Position numbers and translations under genes: made by a program
The notes under the pieces: generated by a model
The model's input: the letters and a program-made list of their open reading frames with translations, nothing else
Told to the model about the DNA's origin: nothing
The model's database searches: none
Shown here: piece after piece, positions 1 to 12,215 of the stretch
Layout of the letters: each line of letters opens with the position of its first letter
Position numbering within the stretch: position 1 is the stretch's first letter
Source: Salvator merianae
Lineage: Eukaryota; Chordata; Lepidosauria; Squamata; Teiidae
DNA length: 64,000 nucleotides
Reading direction: 5' to 3'
Assembly (NCBI GenBank): GCA_003586115.2
Contig: QVOM02000025.1
Location: 49,606,582-49,670,581, forward strand

Positions 1-1469
1 AGATAGATGCCTATATGTGGAGAATTCTCAGTCTGTATATCCATGACAATACTGAATTACATGGAAAACAAAGTTTTATGTGATGGATAAGTGAGATAAT
101 TGGAACTATGCTAGCAATGAGTCCATTGCCTGAGTAGTACTTAGAGCAGCTAATGAATAATGCCTGTACAGCATGATAGATGTAATGCTGAATATTGGCA
201 GAGCTCTGATTATTTCAGTATTTGTTCATTTCAGGCTATGTTCCTCCCACTTTTCATTTCCAAAGCAGTACTCAAGCTACAGTAGCCATCATTCTCTCTT
301 CTCTGCTCACTTTGTGCCAACAGATAATCATATTAATGCAGTGTTTAATGAAAACAAAGTGGGTGTAGTTTATCTGTATGTGTCTGATGCAATCCGAAAT
401 AAAGAAAGAAGACAGTGGAGCTGTTACAAGATGAGGGAAATGCCTTTGGTGCCTGTAAAATGATCTCTAAATGATTCTGACAACAAACAGGCCACGTCCT
501 CTCCGCCAGAACACAGCCTTTGTATCTTTGCTGGTTGCTGGGTCATTACAAATGTTTGGACTGCAGGGACTAAGAGGTTCTGAGCAAACGTGATCCATAT
601 TGAATCAATAACCCTATGGCCAGTGGCATGAAAATCTATACACTTGTCTGTGTGCTTATTTGATGGCATCATAAATGGCACCAGCAAAATCCATTATCTT
701 TTGTGTCAAGCATTTAGAACTAAATGCAAGTCAACCCCAAGGGAATACATTTATTTACAGTCTTGCTGCTGATTTAATTGTCAGAATATGCTTTATAACA
801 CAGAAGTTGCCTGAAGACAGAAGACAAAAAGTGCTCTGCAGCCAGCCCACAGCCTACAGAGACCACATGGCTTTCCTTAATTTTAAAATTGTGGCTTTTC
901 CGTATACTTTGTCAAGAGACATTCTGGGCACAAATGTGATATAGACTGATGAGGACAATGTAACATGGAAATATGCTGTTTTCACTGTATTTCAGGTTGA
1001 ACTGGTGACATCTCCGGCAGCTTTCCTCTATTTGTCTGTCTATATATCTATCATTGCATCATCTATCCATCTATCTTTCTTTGTTCCAAGTATGTTCAGT
1101 CTTGTTTTTGAATGACAACTTCTTTTGATGAGCCCTATTCCCTGATGCACTTGTCTATTAATATTGTACTGTTTGTTTTTTCATTCCTGTCCAGATGGCT
1201 AAATACTCAGACCTGTCAGCCAAAAACTGTTCTTCAGTTTCACAACAGGTTTCTCTCACCTAGCCCTCTGCAAAATAGATTTCAATTTCCCACGGCTTTT
1301 GTGGGGCTTTTTAAGATATTCAATGGGTTCAGAATTGTTCTTGTCTTTTTTCACTGGGAGCTATCCATGACTGTTTCACTTTTGTGCCTGCAGTCTTGTG
1401 ATCTTTTCATATCTCCTGATAAGTTGCTTTTGTATCTGTCCCCAGGGTGGGGGTGGGGGGGAGACAGCC
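1..1469. other. no gene recognised; unique-looking AT-rich DNA
   Basis: Both strands were read. The open frames here are short, lack recognisable motifs and overlap each other in several frames. A loose TCTA/TCTG-rich stretch lies near 1036-1080 and a G-rich run near 1445-1461. I see no transposon ends, splice-bounded exon or RNA gene. Confidence 0.6.

Positions 1470-1505
<36 letters not shown>
1470..1505. repeat. compound microsatellite (TA)n-(GA)n
   Basis: An uninterrupted TA run of about 19 bases passes directly into a GA run of about 18 bases. Compound dinucleotide tracts like this are common in squamate intergenic DNA. No function is implied. Confidence 0.95.
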
Positions 1506-3072
1506 GGAGAAAATGGAATATTGGTTACATAGGTATAAGATGGACCTTTGACACATACAGGAAGAACCAACTGAAGCGTCAAGAGCTTCCAGGAGAAGGA
1601 TTCATTCACATTGAAGAAATATTTGATAAATAATGCTTTGATGGGAATTTCCCATGTTCAAGGCCCTTACTGGAGGCTTTGTGAAGGTGTGAAACACTGT
1701 GGAACTTTCTCCAAGAGACACTTGCTCTAAAAACATTACACAAATCACTGGGGTAAGCAGTGGAAGTGGAGGCTGAGCAAATAGTGGTGGGTGACATGTC
1801 GACATTGTGAACAGTTTGTGCAAACTGTCTCTGAAATAACATAGACAGTCCAGTCTATTTGTGCAAAGGCTGTGTAGATGGCACTCAGAGTGAACAACCT
1901 CAGATAGGTTTTGGTTACTAACTATCAGAGGGATTTTTTTAAAGAAAACAAAATGCTTTTTGCTAGTTTGAAAATAGCATAGTAATATGGACTGAAACAA
2001 CAATAACACACAACCTCCCCCCCAAAATTGATTTTTGCTATGAAATAAAGGTGCCCAAAGGACCACACACAGCTCCTAAAGTGTTTTTCTATGCCACACA
2101 GATATTCCACCCAAATATATATTAAAAGGAAGTAGTTTGAAATGGTGTGGGCCTGAAGTCCACACTATCCAGACTGTAGTCCCATATACAAAAACATGTA
2201 AAAGATCTATTTATGTCAAAACATGAAAGTGTCCATTAAACCAAGTGTCACATATATTCATCCACCAAGCAAATTATTGAGATCTTTGGATGACAGTTTA
2301 ACCATTGATATGCAGAAAAGTTGTTTATTGAAACAAGAATCACACTAACAGAAAGTAACTTCTCCCGATCTTTCCTTCCCCTTGAAGCTCAAAATCACAC
2401 CCTATACTTTAGAAGTGTTCCCTAATCTACAAAACAGTGTGAGTGGGTAGGTTAAGGACAAGACAATCATAAATGAGATTTCTCACTGCCTTCTTTTTAC
2501 TATTTCATTTCTTTCTTTCTTTTCATTTTAATATTTCATTTATTTTTGCTTCTGTGCAAACTCATGAAATACAAACAATGCATTTTGCTAATCCAAGCCA
2601 AACATTAATGTGTGAGCTAAGTAAGTACATGAGCTTTGGATCTTGCAAACTCAAATGGAAGCAGAAAGTGAACATTTATGGGACTGGAATTTCAAATCAA
2701 TAGAAAAAAATCAATTTGAATAGAAGTCAGTTTAGTTTCAATCCCTGGCAATATGCTTCAAATTAAGCAGAATACATCTGTTTCTGTTTCTGTATGTGTA
2801 CATGTGTTATTGGTAGGAATATGAGCCAAAACTCTCTGGCCCAAGCATGCTTATTGTAAAGGAGGTTGCTAAAAATAAATAAATAAAATAAAAGTAAAAA
2901 CGGTTGCTCAGAAGAACCAGAGGGACTGAACTCTAAAACAATTGTGTGTGTGTGTGTGTGCATGCACACATGCACACGTGTGTGCATTCTTTTACCTTTT
3001 TAACTATAGAGCGGTTTCAAGACAGAGACATATGGGGATCTCGGAGCATAACAGACACAGACATGCACACAT
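1506..3072. repeat. mostly unidentified DNA with a TG/CA alternating purine-pyrimidine tract at 2944-2985
   Basis: Most of this stretch shows nothing recognisable. At 2944-2962 there is a (TG)n run, followed by alternating CA/TG words to about 2985. The whole is an alternating purine-pyrimidine tract of about 40 bases, a type of sequence known to favour Z-DNA. An AAAT-rich patch is at 2872-2892. Frames through the TG tract give only low-complexity cysteine-valine peptides and are not genes. Confidence 0.7.
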
Positions 3073-3150
3073 GGGCCCTTTCTACTCTGGACCTTATTCT
3101 GGATTATATTCCAGAATTGGGGCCTGCCATCCACATGCTAGTACAGACTA
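3072..3150. mobile_element. end fragment of a TAGGCCCTTTCCACAC-type MITE
   Basis: The segment begins with a GGGCCCTTTCTACTCTGG-like terminus. It continues with the same order of words as the right end of the MITE at 13976-14160, read in reverse: GGACCTTATTCTGG, then a hairpin with arms ATTCTGGA (3096-3103) and TCCAGAAT (3110-3117), then GGGGCCTGCCATC. Only one end is present, so this is a truncated copy. It is followed by a 15-bp direct duplication of CTAATAAGTACATTT near 3148-3178. Confidence 0.6.
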
Positions 3151-3179
3151 ATAAGTACATTTCTAATAAGTACATTTAT

Positions 3180-4475
3180 GGGAAATCTGCACTGAAATGA
3201 AAAAAAAAGTCTCACTTCATTTATCTCTATTAATCTGAGAAGTTTTTCATCACAAACTCAGGTTTTTAAGGACATGTCTTGAGCTCAATCCCACTCAGAG
3301 TAGAATTCCATAGTGGGAGGCATCTGTGCAGAATGCTAAGATTCAAGGAAGGAAAGGGAAAAAAAATGTTTGCGTATTGACAAGATGAACAAGGAAGCTG
3401 AAGAGAGAGCTTGTAGTCAGGCTTTGATTGGCTGAGATATTTCCATCCCTGGCTAGAAGTAACCATGCAGCTGTTAGCCAAGTTAAAGCACTTCCATTGC
3501 ATAATGATACGTTCCAATTGAAAAGGGCTTACATGTTGCATGGAAGAATCAATGATGATAATGACATTAGGCTAATCAGTCCCACACAGCCAATCCAGAT
3601 AAAGCAATGTATGAACTAGAAATAGCTTTAGAGTCACGAAAGCAGAAACTCTACAAGAATTTTACTGCTCAGACTTGTTGCCTTGCATTTGGAAAGGTGG
3701 AGGAGAGAAGAAAGAAAAAAATAAAGGGAGGAAGTAAGAGAGAGAGAGAGAAAGAGTGAAATAAAGAAAAAGAAAGTTATTTGATTGCATTCCATCCTTT
3801 TAAAAAATCTAGTCTCTACTTGTATACTCATTAAGATTAATGTGAAAGTGAAAAGTTGTTGACACTGTAGAAGTCAGTAACCTAAGGCATGTCTGGGTAA
3901 AATGCTGTTCAAGTTAACTTAATTGAAATAATTGTAATACTAAGAAAAGAGATCAAAATGGAAAATGCTGACCAAGGCCAATACAGCTTGAGGCTACTGT
4001 TTGAATTGTGTTTGCAGACTGAGCAATGATGTGGTGTGGCAACTGCCATAAAGAGCACTGTATCTTACTTAGCTTCAGAGAATGGGGGGAAGGAGCAATA
4101 TGTGATTCCCCAGTACAGGAAGCCAACATAAAAGTAGGTTGAGAATGGAAGGAAATTTCTTCTTCATCCACTGAAATTCGTCATAAAGTGTTATCATTGT
4201 CCTTGTCCCTATATTCACATTATTTACTTATTTCTTTAATTTTATGAACATATTTTACAGTATTTACTCATTTATTTCAATTTCTGAACAGTCTAAACAA
4301 GTACGTAATTCACATGGGGGAATGTGTTGTGGCACAGATTGAAGGACCACTTTACTAAAAATGTATCAATTTATCAACATCAATATCATCATCATCATTA
4401 TTATTATTTCATAATAATTATTAGAGTTTAGTGAAATAACCATAAACTAACCCAAGCTTATCTTATTGAAGACCT
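3180..4475. other. no gene recognised; simple-sequence patches
   Basis: No protein motif, SINE box or terminal repeat is visible. Low-complexity patches are a GA-rich tract around 3703-3770 and a TCA/TTA trinucleotide patch around 4383-4412. The open frames at 3266-3541 and 3953-4171 have no recognisable domain. Confidence 0.6.
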
Positions 4476-4932
4476 TTGGCCTGTTCACACTTTTACTAGC
4501 AAACGTCTGAGATGCTCACTAGTAGGGTGCTTCTGCACTCTGCAGAGGTCCTTGTGACTAGAAGCAACATAATGCTGCTCCTGATCACAACTAGCTGTGA
4601 AGCACAAATTAGTGATCCGCAGCTTTACTGGGAGCTGATAGTCAGCTCCTGATAAAGTATGTTCACACTTGGCATGGCCACCACATGCAGAGTCTGTGAC
4701 TGTGTGATTGCATGATCACACCTGTGTGTGCCTGCATGTGCCTGTGTGCTGTGTGGCACTGATAGTCACCATGGCAACAGTCAGACACTTCCTAGCTTCT
4801 GCCATGGTAAGGATCCAGCAAGGTAAGTATTATGGCCACACAGTGCAGAAGGTGCCCACACTGTGTGGTCAATACCACCATAGAACATGATAATTATCCT
4901 GTTCTAAGATGGTAACTGCAAACAGGCCTCTA
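4476..4932 (+). mobile_element. nonautonomous hAT-like MITE, family 1, copy 1
   Basis: A 457-bp element. Its left end reads TTGGCCTGTTCACACTTTTA and its right end reads AACTGCAAACAGGCCTCTA, forming inverted termini related to TAGGGCCTGTTCACACT. Flanking octamers GAAGACCT (4468-4475) and GAAGTACT (4933-4940) match at 6 of 8 positions, fitting an old 8-bp hAT-type target duplication. Near the right end lies a 26-bp palindrome (4881-4906, one mismatch, centre GATAATTATC). The core 'GTCACCATGGCAAC' recurs in copies at 21701, 31099, 35647 and 58406. The frame inside is short and not transposase-like. hAT membership is inferred from the duplication length and termini. Confidence 0.75.
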
Positions 4933-4940
4933 GAAGTACT

Positions 4941-5512
4941 TTGCCAGTAGAAGCATTCAGTCAAGCCCAGAACCAAATGAGTTTTGCAATGGGCCTTACT
5001 TAGACTAAATCTGAACACAAATGGGAATGGTACAGTTTATTAAAATGAAGCAAGCCCCTGTATCTTGATCTATGTGTTCATATACTGACATTTCAGTTGG
5101 TCCCAAGAAGTTGAAGAAATCACACTGTAACATTGAGTCATATCACGGGTGTGTGAAACTAAGGCTGCCTTCACTTCAAGAGAAAATAACATCTGGTAAG
5201 GACTTGAGGACAAGGTTTTCACACATCCATGCTGGAGCCCATTCTAATGACTGAAAAATGAATCTGAGGGCACTTTATGTCATTTTGACCATGTCACTAC
5301 CATGCAGATGGATGATGAGAGCAGGGATGACTTACTTTTTTCAACATCTTCCTAGCCCTTTCACAGGACACACAGAAAATGACTAACTTCTGGATAAATT
5401 TCCTGGTTGCTGTTAATATGGTTGGATGGAAAATTTGGAGCCTGTTGACTAAAACTTCTGCAGCCTCTGAAATTGCCCACAGGCCTCAAAATCTAGAAGG
5501 GTATGGCCCACA
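4941..5512. other. no gene recognised
   Basis: Unique-looking sequence between the MITE and the Tc1-like end. The open frames at 5072-5254 and 5379-5582 have no recognisable motif, and the second runs into the Tc1-like terminus. Confidence 0.6.
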
Positions 5513-5720
5513 TACAGTACTGGGCAAAGGTTTTAGGCAGGTGTGGGGAAAAAATGTTGCAAAGGAAGAATGCTTTCAATAATAGAAGTATTAATAGTTT
5601 ATTTTTTATCATTTAACAAAATGCAAAGCGAATGAACAAAAGAGAAAGCTAAATAAAATCAATATTTTGTGTGACCGCCCTTTGCCTCATTATGGAGCTA
5701 GATCATTGTGGAGGCTATAA
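5513..5720 (+). mobile_element. Tc1/mariner-like element, 5' end fragment
   Basis: The segment begins TACAGTACTGGGCAAAGG, then TTTTAGGCAGGTGTG. It continues through an A/T-rich stretch with 'AACAAAATGCAAAG' and 'AATATTTTGTGTGACCGCCC', then 'TTTGCCTCATTATGG'. From memory this order of words matches the non-coding 5' end of a Tc1-like family that is widespread in fishes, lampreys and other vertebrates; I could not search for it. Only the left terminus is seen. Similarity fades beyond about 5720, where a 13-base C run (5727-5739) begins. There is no transposase frame. Confidence 0.55.
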
Positions 5721-6196
5721 CAGGATCCCCCCCCCCCCTTGAGTCAATATTTCAAGGAGCTAGAGGAAATATTTCTGCATCATTAGCTTGTGAAGAGAGG
5801 AATGAACTGGGTTGTACTGATATGGGGAAAATAGCTTTCCTAATTCTACTTTCAAAGCAGGATCTTCAGGCTAATGGTTAGTATCATGGACTGTTAAAAA
5901 TGACAGAATGTAATTAACTAGTGTGGGTCCATAGTAAAAGGACCCCCCGGGAAAGAATAACTTGAACACAAGCAGAGTTTCCAAGAAAAAGAAAAAGATA
6001 ATTATTTATTAAAATCACAATGAAAGACGCACAAGAGCAAAAACCATAGGCAGCAGCAAGCAAATGCGGTTTGAACAGTTGATTGTCAAACCCTCAGTAC
6101 AGCCAGCAGTAGAATGTAGGTGCTAAATGGATTATCTCTAGGTGTTTGGTTATTAAAAGATGATTGGCAGGATGTTTGGCTAGCCCTATTTCTGTT

Positions 6197-6260
<64 letters not shown>

Positions 6261-7428
6261 AACCTTTTCTGGGATTTCTGAGTCTGGCTATCCCAAGGGA
6301 CAAAAAGCGGATACTAAAACTAGGGGTATAGCATGGCTTTTTTCACCCTCCATTGAGTTGATGGCAAGGTTTGTGTCATGAGGAGGCTGCAAACCAATTG
6401 TCATACTGTGAGATATCCGAGGCTGCAGATGTCAGAAGGAGCACACTTGGGAAATGCAGCAAGGAGTCTTTTTTCTTCTTTTTCTTTCTTTTCAGAGAAC
6501 CCACATTAGGTTGTTTCAAGAAGGAATGGTGGTCCAACAGGTGAATAGAAGAAGACTGAGGAACAGCTGGGTGAGAAATTCAAATGCAGTAGATGGCAAA
6601 ATGATTGGATGGCAGCTGATGGCAGCGGACTGCTTGTCAGCAAGCTGTGGGCTGAAAGACTATGTGTCAGGAAGCCATGAGGACAGAGAACCATGCCATG
6701 CCATGTTGTGAAGTACCATGTGATGCCGTGCCATGTCCTGACCCTAGACCCTATTTAACCTAATCCTGGCATGGGGACTGTCACACTAGGTGAGGGAGAC
6801 ATCTCTGGGTGGGTAGAAACATGATTTCCATGGTCTGCAATGTTTGGTTCATAATGGAACTAATGTGCTTTTCGTACCAGGTACAAAGTTAACAGGCTGA
6901 GCACAAAGTTTAGTAACGTGGGCAGAGGGGGCAAATATTACCTGCTAGCCGCAGATAACACTTCTGGGTGCCTGCATACTTGTATAATAACTTTCAGATA
7001 GTCCAATCAAGGGGTAACAATGGAGTGGTACAGATAGAAGAAAATCTTATTGAAAGATATGACATTGTTCCCTTCCCAAGTCAGATCACTTGTCAGACAA
7101 CATTCACACCTGTCCTTGATTAAACAATGAAGTTAGCCAAGATCACTCAATGATAGTCAGGACACATTTTAATATATTTTGGAATTTTGATTAGAATGTA
7201 CCAGTTCTGGTTAGTTTTTAAGGGTTGCCATTCAGCTTGTGTCAGCAGGATATCTGGAGCATTGATTGATTTAATGTAAATGGTTTCCTTGTGGGGGAAA
7301 AGAAGTGGATCACAAACAAGCCTCATGAGGATACAGTGGACACTGAAAATACACTTTTTCTTGCCCTCACTGCTATTGTGTGGGCACAATTGTGTGCTCT
7401 CACACATTTTCCATTGACTTCATGGCAA
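5721..7428. repeat. unidentified DNA with a (GAAA)n microsatellite at 6197-6262
   Basis: A pure AAAG tetranucleotide tract of about 66 bases occupies 6197-6262. A short C homopolymer is at 5727-5739 and a decayed CCATG/CCATGTG pentamer patch at 6691-6730. The rest shows no gene or element ends I can recognise. Frames through the AAAG tract give only a repeated Ser-Phe-Phe-Leu peptide. Confidence 0.75.
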
Positions 7429-7913
7429 CTAGAGCCTTTCTGTGCTCCTCCCCTTCATTCTGGGACAGTGCAGGATGTCCTGTCCCAGATCTAGCAACCT
7501 GTCCCAAACTAGGACAGGTTACTGGTGGAGCAGAATAGGGCCAACTGCATTTGGATGCCCCATTCCTCTCCAGCCCGTGCCACTGCTTCCAGAGGGCCCT
7601 CAGAGATAGCTGCAAATGAAAGTGCCTGGCCTTTAGAGTTTCTGGTCTGGCCATGTTGGGAGCAGGCCCACTTCCAGCAACACTTCCTGGAGCATTTGTT
7701 GTCCAGTACACCAGCACTGGGCAGGTGATACTGCACTCTATATCAGAGTTGGACACTACATGGGGTGCCACAGTCTGGTCTACACTTTGTCCAATCAGAT
7801 GAAGCATGATTGGAGTCAGAGAGACATGGCCTAGTCTACACTAAGGTGTGGACTTCTATCTCTTATTCTGGAATTTGTTCCAGAATATGAGGCAGTGTGA
7901 AAAAGGGCTTTAC
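7429..7913. mobile_element. hAT-like MITE with multiple hairpins (TAGRGCCYTTT termini)
   Basis: The left end reads TAGAGCCTTTCTGTGC. The right end reads CAGTGTGAAAAAGGGCTTTA, whose complement starts TAAAGCCCTTTTTCACAC, so the termini are inverted. Inside the left end are two hairpins: TCTGGGACAG (7459-7468) with CTGTCCCAGA (7480-7489), and AACCTGTCC (7496-7504) with GGACAGGTT (7512-7520). Inside the right end is a perfect 10-bp stem, TATTCTGGAA (7864-7873) with TTCCAGAATA (7878-7887). No convincing target duplication is visible. The frames inside (up to 135 codons on the minus strand) are not transposase-like. Confidence 0.65.
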
Positions 7914-8507
7914 CACCAAGATGAGCTCCACCTCCATAACATCAGATAGATTACTTAGAGGCAATTGCTTTGATGGCCTCTGTGTTTCAGTATTTCACAG
8001 ATCTACAAGGTCATCAATGGAATCACTAACTCTTGCCTCTGGAAATTTTCCCAGAATATTCAGAAATACATGAAATTTCATAATTCTCTGGGGACAGACC
8101 ATATTGAAGTCTGTATCCTTGCAGCAGAAGAGTGACATGTTAAGTTCAAACTTCACTATGTAGTGGTGGGATCATAACAGTGAAGTAAAATTAACCTTCA
8201 CAATCTGAAGTGACAACTGAGATCCCACAGCTGTCTCTTGTGGTGGCTTACCAGACTTGAGCAGCATACTCTGACATAGATTTGCTTACTTTTCCATCTG
8301 ATAACTTGCACATTAATTCACCTCCCTGGGAATTTTGGGGCATCAGCCAAGTTGTTTTTCATGTTCTTACTGGCTCCCAGAATTTCCCAACATGGTGACT
8401 TTGTGTGCTTTTGCCAGATGTGAAGATGATCAGGGCCATCATGAGAAACTTAGTGTTGCTGCTGAATTTCAGACTGGATAAGGAGATCTATCATGGTGAC
8501 TCCATAG

Positions 8508-8842
8508 TAGGGATATGCTGAACTGATTCTTTTAAAAATGAGTTTGACAAGAAGCAGGAGGCTGAACAGTTTGAATCTGAGCCAAGCCCCCTGCCTATTC
8601 TAGGCTTCAGTTCAAATTTGAACTGAACTGATGAGGGTTCAATTAGAACAGTGCAAACCACCATGGTTCAAGTTGAAGTAATTCTAAATAAAACCAGTTT
8701 GGAAGTATGTTTTCTCTTTTTTAAAATGGCTTTTTAAATCATTTTAAAGCAACAAACTGGTTTGATGAACCACCAAACTAGTTTTTTATGATTCTGTTCA
8801 ATTTGAACTAAACCACAAAAACTAGGTTTGTGCACATTGCTA
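8508..8842. mobile_element. small nonautonomous hAT (TAGGGATGTGCAC family)
   Basis: A 335-bp element. The left end TAGGGATATGCTGAAC pairs with a right end whose complement reads TAGCAATGTGCACAAAC. The flanking octamers CTCCATAG (8500-8507) and TTCCATGG (8843-8850) agree at 6 of 8 positions, both differences being transitions. A perfect 22-bp palindrome, centred on AAATTT, lies at 8606-8627. Words such as 'GGTTCAA' and 'AACTGGTTTG' recur. There is no coding capacity, so it would depend on a transposase from elsewhere. Confidence 0.72.
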
Positions 8843-8850
8843 TTCCATGG

Positions 8851-11800
8851 ACACCTCCATGCAGGGTTTTTTTTTTGGTTTTTTTGTTTTGTTTTTTACC
8901 CCACGTACATTATTGCCAATATTTTCTTTCTTGAAAATGTCAGGAACCAAAACTGTGATAATCTGCTTTCCCAGCAGTTTGCTCTATGACTTTGGCCAAT
9001 TCCAGGAGCAATATAAAGAATCTTTCCCCTTTGTGCCGCATAAACTCCATTGTTAAAGCATATTTTCAATAAGTTGCTACAGCACATACTATTTATATAT
9101 TGTTTTGATTTTGCTGTATATTTCTGATTGCAGGATTGAGTCATACTTTATCTGGGAAGAAAAGCAGCATATAAATGTCATGAAGGTAATATTTTAAATG
9201 ATCTAAAAGTGCATAAAATGAGACGAAATGTTGACTGTTTCCATGTGCACACTACACTATTTTTTTTTTCTGTAAATCATTTGAAGTAGGCAGTTGAATT
9301 ATGCCTCTCATTCTTTCATAGATGAATTGCAGTTACAGAAGATGTAAAATATACAGAGCTGTATATTTTACTGTCCAATATGTCCATGGGAAAGAAAACA
9401 AATAAAATAGATATTCCAAAGATAAAATTTCTATTTATTAAAGCTGGGACTAAAATTGGCATACATAGTTTTCTCTATACATGAATTTGGTGAGTGATAA
9501 TAAGATGGACTCGGATTTCAAATGAAGTGTTTTTACCAGCATTACAAGTCGTTATGACTATAGAGATAAGCTATCTTAATCTAAAGTATAAATCAATGCG
9601 AAGAGCACATCTTCAGGGGTTTCCTTTGAGAATTTGATATTTTGTGAATAGTTCAAGAATAAGTTTGCTGACCTGGCTCACTAAGATGAGTGCAAAGGTG
9701 TATTGTATTCATTTTTCTTGGTTATGTCTTTTGAGATACCTACTGATATAAGATAACAGAGCCTGGCCAGGGATGGGGTGGGGAATGGGAATGGGAATGG
9801 GAATGGGCCTTCATATTGTCTTACTTTATGGTCAGGTATCATGTACAACAATCAACTGACCATCAGTGCTTGCATTTGGTGCTGTCCTGATTTTGTTCCA
9901 GACAAGATGGGAATTCAGACAGTTTTATCATTCTCTAGACTGTCTAGCTGAATACCTGCCTAAATTCACTTAGGTTAACTCTGGAATGGCATTGAGATAA
10001 AGTCTTAGGTTGCCTAAGTGTTCATTTGGAACCTATCCTGTCTGAATTAGGTCAGAATTTCACATTTGCCATTACAGCTATGGGCTTGCTTCTAATGTGT
10101 TTTGGATACAGACACTCGCTAGTACAAAGTGTGAACCGTCCCATAGTGAAAAGTGTTTACTTGGCTTCATGTTTTATTTCAGGCCATGATCTAAGAGGCA
10201 GGGAATGATGTGCTAATTTTTCTATGCTCAGTTGTGTAAACTCTAAACTGGAGTTTCACAAAACAGTAAGTATAGGGAGGCAATTAAAATGATCAAATCA
10301 CAGAAAGTGATGGTTCTGGACAGAATCCGTATAGCTTAGCAAGGTGAATTTTCAGTGATATGCACATCAGTTCTGCTGATGTCTTTGTCAGTTTTTGAAA
10401 CATGGAAATGACCTGTTGAAGGGTCAAGATAATCCCCCAATACTCTCCCCATCCTTAAGTAGAACCCAGAGGCAAGTTGACTGAATAACCATAAGCAAAG
10501 AAACAAATGAAGTTACAACCCCACCAAGTTAGCATCTGGTGAGAATAAAACTTGAAACAGGTAATTATCATTTTTATTGTGTAGATTCAAGGCAGCACAG
10601 AAAGCTCACTGTTTCAACACAGTTGAATCTAGTGAAGCTGTGATCAGACACGTGGAAAGAGATACCTTCTGGATGATTTTGGGACATGGCACCAAACATT
10701 TTACCTTTGCATGTACCTTGCTTCCCCTCAAAGTCTTGGAAGTACTGTCCGTCTGTACTTCTGTCTGGACAGAATATTTTAAGACCAATGGTGACTCATT
10801 ATTCAAGTCACACTAGGAAGGGACAGAGGAGGGAAATCTAGTCAATTGCAGCATGGGGACAAATGCTGCTGGCCAGGGACCAATCAAGGCCTCAGAAAAT
10901 TAGGACAGCAGCAGCCTATCAAGGGTGTGCATTTGTTTTTATGGAGTTGGTGCCAGCCTTCAAAGTGAAAGAATAAGGTAGGAGTTTGAATGCCTGTTTT
11001 TTGTTTTGTTTCATTTTCATATTCAAAAGAGATGCATTTTTGAAAGGAGTATTTTGTTTGAAAAAAATTATCATTTGATCACAACCTTGATGTCACTTTA
11101 AAAAGTTGTTATGTGCTGTGTTACATCATGATCCTCAGAACAAATTACATGAAATCAAGGCTCTATCCACATGACAGAAAAGTCCAATCCTCCAGGCATC
11201 CAGAGAGTGAAGCAAACAAATGCCTCCATCTCATTTCAGCCCCTTGGCCTTCTGGAAGATCAATGAGAGTAACCTTTGGGAAGCCTTTTTCAACTATTCC
11301 AAGTCATGTTAAGTAACCATGTAAATGACTACAGTGGCACAGGGTAAACCTATGGATGCCAGTGCAGTCTCAATTGCTATGGGCAGCTGCAGTGCTGCTG
11401 GACTCTGGTGCAGCAGTGTAATGAGTTCTGCTACTACAGCATTTCACCAAGTCCTGGGCAGCACACAATGTACACCACGTGCCCACAACCCTATAGGAGC
11501 CGAGCTGCCTGTCATGAAAGCTTGAATCTCACCCCTTTCTCTTTTATTGGCTAGTCATCATTCTGATTGGTAAAACCAACCTGATTATGTATACCAGGGA
11601 GTGAATTTCTTTTTATTATTGTATATTGTTTGAAGTAAGATGGTGATGACCATGATCATAATAAATGTATTAAGAGAGCTCTATGTCTTTGCTGCCAAAT
11701 GTTGTGTTTCATCCTACTGTTTGTGATGAATATTTCAGATATGAATAATTTTATAATTATCTAATATATCCTTTTTGGGAAGGATAATTGTGTGGGGGTC

Positions 11801-12030
11801 ATTATAGACAGTAAGTGTAAGGAGTAAGTTTTGACACTGAGATTTATTGTCCATTTCCCTTTGATTTTAGAGATGCCCATGAAAGACCGGAATGTTGTTT
11901 TTGATAACTATGAAGAATTGGATGGTGTGTTACAAGCTGGCATGTAATCAAGATAAAATAAAATCCCAGTTGGTAACAAGTTCAGAAGAGACCCAGACTG
12001 GATAATTCAAGGCTCAGTCTATTACTGCAG
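8851..12030. repeat. mostly unidentified; LINE-like 3' tail near 9080-9190 and a (GGGAAT)n patch at 9782-9808
   Basis: Around 9080-9190 the sequence ends in 'GGGAAGAAAAGCAGCATATAAATG'-type words (read here as separate pieces GGGAAGAAAAGCAGC and ATATAAATG). These resemble the 3' tail shared by several reptile LINE/SINE-like repeats; confidence in that is low. A hexamer GGGAAT is repeated about four times at 9782-9808. Elsewhere no gene, exon or element ends are recognised. The frames at 10577-10816 and 11325-11525 have no domain I know. Confidence 0.45.
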
Positions 12031-12215
12031 TTGTTTTTGTTGGGTACCACTGAGTCATGAGCAACTCCTAGTTGACTACATGAACACCTCTATGCAGTTT
12101 TCTTGGCAGAGATATAGAAGTGGTATGCTATTGCTATTGCTTACCTCTGGGGAAAGCCAACAACCCTCTGCTTCCCAGGCAGTTTGCACTACCACTGAGC
12201 TACAGCCACTTCCAC
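12031..12215 (-). mobile_element. tRNA-derived SINE, Squam1-like, copy 1
   Basis: Read on the minus strand, it starts with a tRNA-like head: 'TAGCTCAGTGG' fits a pol III A box, followed by 'GCAAACTGCC' and 'AAGCAGAGGGTTG'. It then has the tail segment 'CCAAGAAAACTGCATAG' and 'GACTCAGTGGTACC'. The copy at 23363-23559 has the same parts in the same order. The tRNA-like head plus a lineage-specific body is the standard SINE design. The Squam1-like label is from memory and the exact family is unsure. The B box is decayed. Confidence 0.7.

Noticed and set aside
1602..2066. 154-codon minus-strand open frame
   Set aside because: No domain, compositional bias from T-rich sequence, overlapped by two other frames of similar quality.
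2942..3200. Cys/Val-rich small proteins starting in the TG tract
   Set aside because: They are translations of a (TG)n microsatellite and then run into a MITE fragment.
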